NCBI GenBank assembly: GCA_025458105.1
Contig: JALOTD010000004.1
Location: 22,303 to 86,302, forward strand
Direction: 5' to 3'
DNA length: 64,000 nt
DNA from: Tabrizicola sp.
Lineage (GTDB): Bacteria > Pseudomonadota > Alphaproteobacteria > Rhodobacterales > Rhodobacteraceae
Shown here one piece after another: positions 58,315 to 64,000 of the stretch. The notes below the pieces were generated by a model. It was not told the origin of the DNA and made no database searches. It saw nothing but the letters and a program-made list of their open reading frames with translations. The position numbers and the translations under genes were made by a program. Position 1 is the stretch's first letter. Every line of letters starts with the position of its first letter.

Positions 58315-59163
58315 ATGCTGGACCAGACCCTGAAAGGGCTGCCCGCGAAGCCGGGCGTCGGCTACAAACCGCAGCACTTCGCCGCAATCATGGCCGACCC
58401 CGGACCCGTGGGCTGGCTGGAAGTGCATGCCGAAAACTACATGGGCGCAGGCGGGCGACCGTTGGCCCAATTGCGCCATCTGGCCGAGCGCTTTCCGATA
58501 TCGGTCCACGGGGTCGGCCTGTCGATCGGGGGCGAGGGTCCGTTGGACATCGACCATCTGGCGCGGCTGAAGTCGCTTTGCAGCTGGCTCAACCCAGCCA
58601 GTTTCTCGGAGCATCTGGCCTGGTCGACGCATGACGGAGCCTATCTCAACGACCTTTTGCCACTGCCGTACACGCCCGCCACGCTGGCGCGGGTCTGCAA
58701 TCATATCGACCAGGTGCAAGAAGTGCTGGGGCGCCGGATGCTTCTGGAAAACCCGTCAACCTATATTGCGTTTGCCGAGACCGCGCTGGAAGAGACCGAC
58801 TTCCTGACCGAGATCGCCCGCCGCACCGGCTGTGGCCTGCTTCTGGACGTGAACAACGTCTATGTCTCTGGAATCAATCAGAATTATGCGCCCGAAGCCT
58901 ATCTGGACGCTTTCCCCTTGCATCTGGTGGGCGAGATCCATCTTGGCGGCCACGCTGAAGATTGCGACGATCACGGCAACCGGCTGTTGATCGACAGCCA
59001 CGGGGCCGAGGTGGTCGATCCGGTCTGGGCGCTTTATGCCCGGGTGATCCGGCAGGGGGGGCCGAAGCCTACGCTGATCGAATGGGACAACGATGTGCCG
59101 GACTGGCTGGTGCTTGCCGCAGAGGCCGCATGTGCCGCCATGATCCTGGAGCCCGCGGCATGA
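58315..59163 (+). CDS. DUF692 multinuclear non-haem iron oxidase (BufB/MNIO-like)
   Basis: [82 protein letters not shown]. Confidence 0.92.
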   Translation: MLDQTLKGLPAKPGVGYKPQHFAAIMADPGPVGWLEVHAENYMGAGGRPLAQLRHLAERFPISVHGVGLSIGGEGPLDIDHLARLKSLCSWLNPASFSEHLAWSTHDGAYLNDLLPLPYTPATLARVCNHIDQVQEVLGRRMLLENPSTYIAFAETALEETDFLTEIARRTGCGLLLDVNNVYVSGINQNYAPEAYLDAFPLHLVGEIHLGGHAEDCDDHGNRLLIDSHGAEVVDPVWALYARVIRQGGPKPTLIEWDNDVPDWLVLAAEAACAAMILEPAA

Positions 59164-59891
59164 GCCAGACACAGTTCGCTGCGGCGCTGCTGGACCCAGA
59201 GGCGGAACTGCCCGCTGGTGTGGTCGACTCCTTGGGCCGACCCGCGCCAAAGCGGTTTGCGGTCTATCGGAACAACGTTGCGTCCTCTCTGACCCGCGCG
59301 CTTGAGGCGGCGTTTCCGACCGTACGCAAGCTGGTCGGGGACGAATTCTTTGGCGCAATGGCCGTGCTTTTCCTGCGCGCCCACCCGCCACGGTCGCAAA
59401 TGCTGATGCAGTATGGCGATGCTTTTCCGGATTGGCTGGCTGCTTTCCCCCCGGTTGCGCATCTGGGCTATTTGCCCGATGTGGCGCGGCTGGATCAGGC
59501 GATGCGGGAAAGCTATCACGCCGCCGACAGCACGCCCTTGCCCGAGGTAGAGTTTCACCGGCTGCTGGGCGAAGACATCGGAAGCCTGCGGCTGATCCTG
59601 GCCCCGTCGCTGCGCCTTGTTCAGTCGCGCTGGCCGCTGGCGGCGATTTGGGCGGTAAACCACAGTGACGACAAGCCACCGATGGTCGGGGCTCAGGACG
59701 TCGTGGTGCTGCGCCCGCTGTTCGATCCGCGACCGCATCCCGTACCGGCAGGAGGCGGGGCCCTCCTGTCGGGCCTCTTGCAGGGAAAGAGACTGGGCGA
59801 AAGCATCGATCTTGCCGGGGAAAGCCTCGATTTGTCGGCGGTCCTTGGATTGCTGATTGCGGGCAAAGCCATAGTGGGAGTTTCCAAATGA
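59160..59891 (+). CDS. DUF2063 putative DNA-binding/RiPP partner (BufC-like)
   Basis: [50 protein letters not shown]. Confidence 0.88.
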   Translation: MSQTQFAAALLDPEAELPAGVVDSLGRPAPKRFAVYRNNVASSLTRALEAAFPTVRKLVGDEFFGAMAVLFLRAHPPRSQMLMQYGDAFPDWLAAFPPVAHLGYLPDVARLDQAMRESYHAADSTPLPEVEFHRLLGEDIGSLRLILAPSLRLVQSRWPLAAIWAVNHSDDKPPMVGAQDVVVLRPLFDPRPHPVPAGGGALLSGLLQGKRLGESIDLAGESLDLSAVLGLLIAGKAIVGVSK

Positions 59892-60424
59892 CACTTTTGT
59901 CCTCGGCCAGTCGACTGGCCGGTTTCGCAGATCGTACCGGGGACTGGCTGCTGCCGACCCTGGCCCGCCTGGTCTTTGCCGCTGTTCTCTTGTCTTACTT
60001 TCTGACCTCGGCCGGGACCAAACTGGATGGCCTTTTCTCGCCGTCCATAGGTGCCTACGCCCAGATCTATCCGCGACTGTTCGAGACGGTCGGATATGAC
60101 CCGTCGGGGCTTGCCATCTGGCAAAAGCTTGTAGTGCTGTTCGGGGCTTGGGCAGAGGTTGTTCTGCCGGTCCTGATCGTGCTTGGCCTCGCCACCCGGC
60201 TTGCAGCCCTCGGCATGATGGGCTTTGTCCTTATCCAGAGCCTGACCGATGTCTACGGCCATGGTTCCGCCTGGGGCGCGTGGTTCGATCCGGCTTCAGA
60301 TGCGCTGATTCTGGACCAAAGGGCGCTCTGGATGCTGCTTCTTGTGGCACTGCTGCTGAAGGGGGCAGGGCCTCTCTCAGCGGATCGCCTGCTGCGTGCT
60401 GCCTTCCCGCGCCTTGCAACTTGA
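59888..60424 (+). CDS. DoxX family membrane protein
   Basis: LPTLARLVFAAVLLSYFLTSAGTKLDG; WAEVVLPVLIVLGLATRLAALGMMGFVLIQ. Confidence 0.87.
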   Translation: MTLLSSASRLAGFADRTGDWLLPTLARLVFAAVLLSYFLTSAGTKLDGLFSPSIGAYAQIYPRLFETVGYDPSGLAIWQKLVVLFGAWAEVVLPVLIVLGLATRLAALGMMGFVLIQSLTDVYGHGSAWGAWFDPASDALILDQRALWMLLLVALLLKGAGPLSADRLLRAAFPRLAT

Positions 60425-60559
60425 TTTTCGGCAAATCCTTGGCATCATCGCCACAGTGACGACAGATTTCCTGACCGGCTCTCTGAACGAAGCCCTGGAA
60501 GACCTGGTGGCACGGCCTGCGGTAATGGCGCCGCAGGGGGTTCTGAGAGGAGAAGCGGA

Positions 60560-60766
60560 ATGCCGACGGGCACCGTGAAATGGTTCAATTCGACGAAGGG
60601 CTACGGGTTCATCGCCCCGGATGACGGCGGTAAGGACGTGTTTGTCCACATCTCGGCGGTCGAGCGCGCCGGGCTGAAAGGGCTGAACGACAACCAGAAG
60701 ATCGGCTACGAACTGCAGTCGGGCCGCGACGGCAAACAGTCGGCCGGCGACCTGCGCCTGCTTTAA
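60560..60766 (+). CDS. cold-shock protein (CspA family)
   Basis: GTVKWFNSTKGYGFIAPDDGGKDVFVHISAVERAGL. Confidence 0.96.
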   Translation: MPTGTVKWFNSTKGYGFIAPDDGGKDVFVHISAVERAGLKGLNDNQKIGYELQSGRDGKQSAGDLRLL

Positions 60767-61095
60767 GCGGTCAGCGCGGCTTCGGTCGCGCTGTCCCATC
60801 CGAGGTACCAGCGATCCCCGTCCTGGATGACCGGCCGTTTCATGACGGTCGGCTGAGCCATGATCTGCGCCTCGGGGTCGGAGGCTTTCAGGAAATCGTT
60901 GAAGCTGCGGTAGGTGGTGGACTGCTGGTTCACCGCTCTGGACCCGAATTCCTGGACGATCCGGTCGACCTCGTCCACAGTGAGCGGGGTCGCGCGGATG
61001 TCGCGGAAGGTCACCTCTTTTCCGGCGGCTTGCAGGGATTTCAGGGCCTTCTTGCAGGTGTCGCAGGTGGGGATGCCGAAAAGGATCATGGGCAA
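60763..61095 (-). CDS. ArsC/Spx-family arsenate reductase-like protein
   Basis: MILFGIPTCDTCKKALKSLQAAGKEVTFRDIRATPLT; MAQPTVMKRPVIQ. Confidence 0.88.
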   Translation of the reverse strand: MPMILFGIPTCDTCKKALKSLQAAGKEVTFRDIRATPLTVDEVDRIVQEFGSRAVNQQSTTYRSFNDFLKASDPEAQIMAQPTVMKRPVIQDGDRWYLGWDSATEAALTA

Positions 61096-61104
61096 GGTCC
61101 TTCG

Positions 61105-61178
61105 TGTCCACGCGTGGACAGGGTGGGGAGTATCAAGGATTTCAACAGCTTGGCTGTGGACGTTCAGGGTTTCTTAAC
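61105..61178 (+). repeat. composite palindromic repeat, copy F
   Basis: TGTCCACGCGTGGACA; 19 nt; TTTCAACAGCTTG-GC-TGTGGACGTT-8nt-CTTAAC. Confidence 0.87.
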
Positions 61179-61204
61179 ACATACCACGGGGGCCGCAAAG
61201 GCCT

Positions 61205-61597
61205 CTAGCCGTGGATTGCCCGGGTGACCCAAACCCCCACCCAGGCCGAGACCGCCGTCAGCGTGCCGCCCCACAGCGTATCGGTCGCGACCATCGTCCA
61301 GTGCCAGTCCTTCATGATCGACCACGAGGTGAATTCATAGGTCCCATAGGCCATCAACCCGATGATCAGCGCCGGAAGCAGCACGGGCGCGCCGGTCTTT
61401 AGCGCGGGGAGCGAGACGAGGTACACAAGGCCCGCGACATAAGCGAGGTAGAAAAGCGCGGCGGGGGCTAGCCGGATGGGTTCCGCCATCAGGGGGCCGA
61501 TGTGGCGGGTGAAGAGGGGCTTCATCACCAGCGTCAGCATGATCGCATCAAGGATCAGAAAAACGGCGGCGGTCGCGGCGAAAAGCGTGAGGGTCAT
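61205..61597 (-). CDS. DUF2177-like membrane protein
   Basis: LDAIMLTLVMKPLFTRHIGPLM; GLMAYGTYEFTSWSIMKDWHWTMVATDTLWGGTLTA. Confidence 0.8.
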   Translation of the reverse strand: MTLTLFAATAAVFLILDAIMLTLVMKPLFTRHIGPLMAEPIRLAPAALFYLAYVAGLVYLVSLPALKTGAPVLLPALIIGLMAYGTYEFTSWSIMKDWHWTMVATDTLWGGTLTAVSAWVGVWVTRAIHG

Positions 61598-61729
61598 CTG
61601 GTGGCTCCTTCGGCGGAAAAGGTAGCACGGGCCGGGGGGCTGACCAGCGCCGACTTGCAACCGTCGCCGGTTCCGGGCGTTATCCTTGCAAACGCGGCAC
61701 TGGCCCCGCGCCCAAGATGAGGACCCACG

Positions 61730-62734
61730 ATGCGCAGACTGACCCTCCCCCTGATGCTGGCGACAAGCCTTGCCCTGACGGCCCCGGCGGCCCCGGCGCA
61801 GGATCTGGAGGAGATTCTGGGCGGCATCGCCGACAGCCTGTTGCAGCAGGAACTGGACAAGCAGGCCTTTATCGCCGCGCAGAATGCGAACACGGTCACG
61901 GCCTACCGCAACTATCTGAAGAAGTACCCCAACGGCCTGTACCGGGTGAACGCCGAACGGGCACTGGCCCGGCTGGGCGCGCCCATCGACGGCTCGGTCG
62001 AGGCGGCGGCGGCTGCCGAGGCGAAGCTGGGGATCACCGCATCGCAGCGCGTCGCTGTGCAACGGGAACTGACGCGGCTGGGCTATTCCACCGGCGGCAC
62101 GGATGGCGTCTGGGGCCGCAACACCCGCAACGCGATTGCGACCTGGCAGCGCGACCGGAAGGAAAAGGTCACGGGCTATGTGACCGAGGCGCAGCTGAAA
62201 GTGCTGTTGAAAAGCGCCGTCGTGGTGCCGCCGCCGGAGGAGGTTGATCCGGGTGTCCTGACCCCGGCAGAGATCGAGGCGTCGCTGAAGCTGACCCGCG
62301 CGCAGCGGACGGCGGTGCAGAAGCAGCTGATCACGCTGGGTTACGACGCGGGCGTGGCGGATGGCCTTTGGGGGTCGAAGACGCGGGCCGCGATCAAGGC
62401 CTGGCAGAAGGCCAACAAGAAGACCCAGACCAGCTATGTGACGGCGGCACAGGTCAAGCTGATCGCCGACCAGGCCGCGAAAGTGGCCCCCCCGCCCGCG
62501 CCCACCAACGAGGCGGCGCTGGAAGAACAGCTTCTGGAGCTGTCGGTCGAGGAACGCGCCGACCTGCAGGTCCGGCTGATGCGGCTGGGCTATGACACCG
62601 GCCGCACCGACGGAACCTTCGGAGCCGCCACCCGCCGGGCCATCGGCGCCTGGCAGGCCGACGAGGGCGAGCGGGTCACGGGCTATCTGACGGCCGACCA
62701 GGTGCGGCTGATCTGGGTGCAGACGGGGCGGTGA
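61730..62734 (+). CDS. secreted protein with three peptidoglycan-binding (PG_binding_1-like) repeats
   Basis: Three repeats of (Q)LxxLGYxxGxxDGxxGxxTRxAIxxWQ. Confidence 0.88.
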   Translation: MRRLTLPLMLATSLALTAPAAPAQDLEEILGGIADSLLQQELDKQAFIAAQNANTVTAYRNYLKKYPNGLYRVNAERALARLGAPIDGSVEAAAAAEAKLGITASQRVAVQRELTRLGYSTGGTDGVWGRNTRNAIATWQRDRKEKVTGYVTEAQLKVLLKSAVVVPPPEEVDPGVLTPAEIEASLKLTRAQRTAVQKQLITLGYDAGVADGLWGSKTRAAIKAWQKANKKTQTSYVTAAQVKLIADQAAKVAPPPAPTNEAALEEQLLELSVEERADLQVRLMRLGYDTGRTDGTFGAATRRAIGAWQADEGERVTGYLTADQVRLIWVQTGR

Positions 62735-62757
62735 GACCCGACCCCGCTTGTGCGGGG

Positions 62758-62782
62758 TGAAAACGGTCCGGTGGACCGTTTT
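62758..62782. repeat. hairpin GAAAACGGTCC-GGT-GGACCGTTTTC
   Basis: 11-bp perfect arms just after a CCCCGC-TTGT-GCGGGG stem. Confidence 0.65.
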
Positions 62783-62876
62783 CAGGGTCGAACGCTTGCG
62801 CGGGCGGGAGGGCGATGCGGGCGGGGCGGCGTTTGGGCCTATGTCGGCAGTCGTGGCACGTCCCGACCTACGGGTT

Positions 62877-63722
62877 CTAATTCTCAGCCTTCTTTGCCAG
62901 TAGGTAGTTTGCGAACGCACTGCACGAAATTAACATGTACCTTGCATCTGCTTGAGTCAGCGAAGGCTCATCAAGCAGTGCGTGGCGAATGCCTTCCGCG
63001 TCAGAAGTATAGGCGTATAGTTTTTCAAAACCATCGCGCAATGCAGGATGAATATTGAACTCTGCTATTGCACTTCGAAGAGGCTTTGCAATACCGCCTG
63101 GTTTCTGACCTGTCACAAAGGACACTGCGGACTCGATGGCTGAGACGGACTCCTTAATGCTGTTTCGATAGTCAGGGTTTGGCAGGTGGCTGTAGAGCTG
63201 CGCTGCGCGCTGAATGTGAGACCGGACTCCGACTGAGTGATCTTGCAAAATAGCATCTTCGATCTCCTTCCTCTCGGCCTCATCAGAAATTCTGATTAAG
63301 ATGGTGTCTGCAAATCTAAATGCTGCTCTCTCCCGCTCAAACAGCATGTTGCAGGAACTGGTGAATTCATCAGATATTGAGGATCCGGGTGAAGTGTTTG
63401 CTAAGAATTCGATGAATTCATACACCTTGAAGAAAGGAAATTCCTTGAAGCGACTGCGGAGGATCTGAAGCGCGCTTTCAGGATTTCGCGGTCGGTCATC
63501 TACAGATTCCTTAAAGAAACTAAACCAGATGGCCCTTGATATTCTGTCAAAACCGGATCCATAGCCTACAATCCTTTCAATGATATCGCGTTCTGCGATA
63601 TCCTTGATGAAATAAATTCTGCTCAAATCCCATAAGCCGTCCCGAAGTGTATTCGGCATTGCGGTCTCTGACAAGTCGGTTTGGGCAGGCTCATACCCAA
63701 ATCTGTTGGAGAAATTGCTCAC
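62877..63722 (-). CDS. AbiJ-NTD4/HEPN-like abortive-infection candidate
   Basis: FSNRFGYEPAQTDLSETAMPNTLRDGLWDL (AbiJ_NTD4-like); C-term KESVSAIESAVSFVTG..LHPALRDGFEKLYAYTSDAEGIRHALLDEPSLTQADARYMLISCSAFANYL; GTG start overlaps thyX TGA. Confidence 0.75.
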   Translation of the reverse strand: MSNFSNRFGYEPAQTDLSETAMPNTLRDGLWDLSRIYFIKDIAERDIIERIVGYGSGFDRISRAIWFSFFKESVDDRPRNPESALQILRSRFKEFPFFKVYEFIEFLANTSPGSSISDEFTSSCNMLFERERAAFRFADTILIRISDEAERKEIEDAILQDHSVGVRSHIQRAAQLYSHLPNPDYRNSIKESVSAIESAVSFVTGQKPGGIAKPLRSAIAEFNIHPALRDGFEKLYAYTSDAEGIRHALLDEPSLTQADARYMLISCSAFANYLLAKKAEN

Positions 63723-64000
63723 CCCCAAACCTCCACAAACTCCCTCCACTCGCCCTTGCTCATCCCAGACGCCTCTTGCGTCACCGCTTCCCCGGCCAGC
63801 CGTCGCTTCAGCACCGCAATCGCCTTCGCAGAGAGCGTCACTCCGCCCATCCGGTAGTCCTCGAACGCCGCGTAGGCCAGGGGGACCCAGTCGCGCACGG
63901 TGGCCGCAATCGCCTCGGCGTAGACGCGGATTTCGTATTGGGCGTGGGGGTCGGCGCGCAGGCGCAGGAAGTGGAAGAGGTTGTGCAGGTCGACCTTCCA
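63719..64000 (-). CDS. thyX: FAD-dependent thymidylate synthase ThyX, C-terminal part (continues beyond window)
   Basis: WKVDLHNLFHFLRLRADPHAQYEIRVYAEAIAATVRDWVPLAYAAFEDYR. Confidence 0.88.
   Translation of the reverse strand, partial: WKVDLHNLFHFLRLRADPHAQYEIRVYAEAIAATVRDWVPLAYAAFEDYRMGGVTLSAKAIAVLKRRLAGEAVTQEASGMSKGEWREFVEVWG

Noticed and set aside
61205-62920. 571-aa ORF as one gene
   Set aside because: Upstream part is antisense to the peptidoglycan-binding protein; DUF2177 gene starts at 61597
1-64000. CRISPR array or cas genes
   Set aside because: No evenly spaced direct repeats or recognisable Cas proteins seen
1-64000. Prophage or classical transposon
   Set aside because: No integrase, transposase or phage structural genes recognised, even around the Rhs cassette and tRNA genes

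Overview
GC-rich chromosomal window from an alphaproteobacterium, most likely Rhodobacteraceae judging by gene content (HdaA, PhaR/PhaP/PhaC/PhaZ, SoxBDAG, Rhodobacterales-type H-NOX). Most of it is housekeeping and metabolic: hdaA, proS, thrS (broken in this sequence), lolC/lolD, glpX, homoserine dehydrogenase, recJ, gdh, asparaginase, sarcosine oxidase, PHB metabolism, several ABC transporters and two identical tRNA-Glu genes. Points of interest: (1) a ~74-bp composite repeat with six copies and fixed geometry, built on the palindrome TGTCCACGCGTGGACA plus distal conserved blocks; (2) an orphan Rhs tip/toxin with an abutting small Zn-ribbon candidate immunity gene, bracketed by inverted copies of that repeat; (3) an AT-rich AbiJ/HEPN-like defence candidate overlapping the 3' end of thyX; (4) a bufferin-type (DUF2282-DUF692-DUF2063-DoxX) RiPP operon; (5) an H-NOX-like protein that appears to lack the haem-ligating His, paired with an HNOBA-GGDEF cyclase; (6) thrS with two ~90-nt internal gaps plus frameshifts, and tadG with a similar gap at the VWA MIDAS; (7) hairpins that would sequester Shine-Dalgarno sequences upstream of soxB and a DegT aminotransferase. 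All calls come from reading the sequence and supplied translations; no database search was run.
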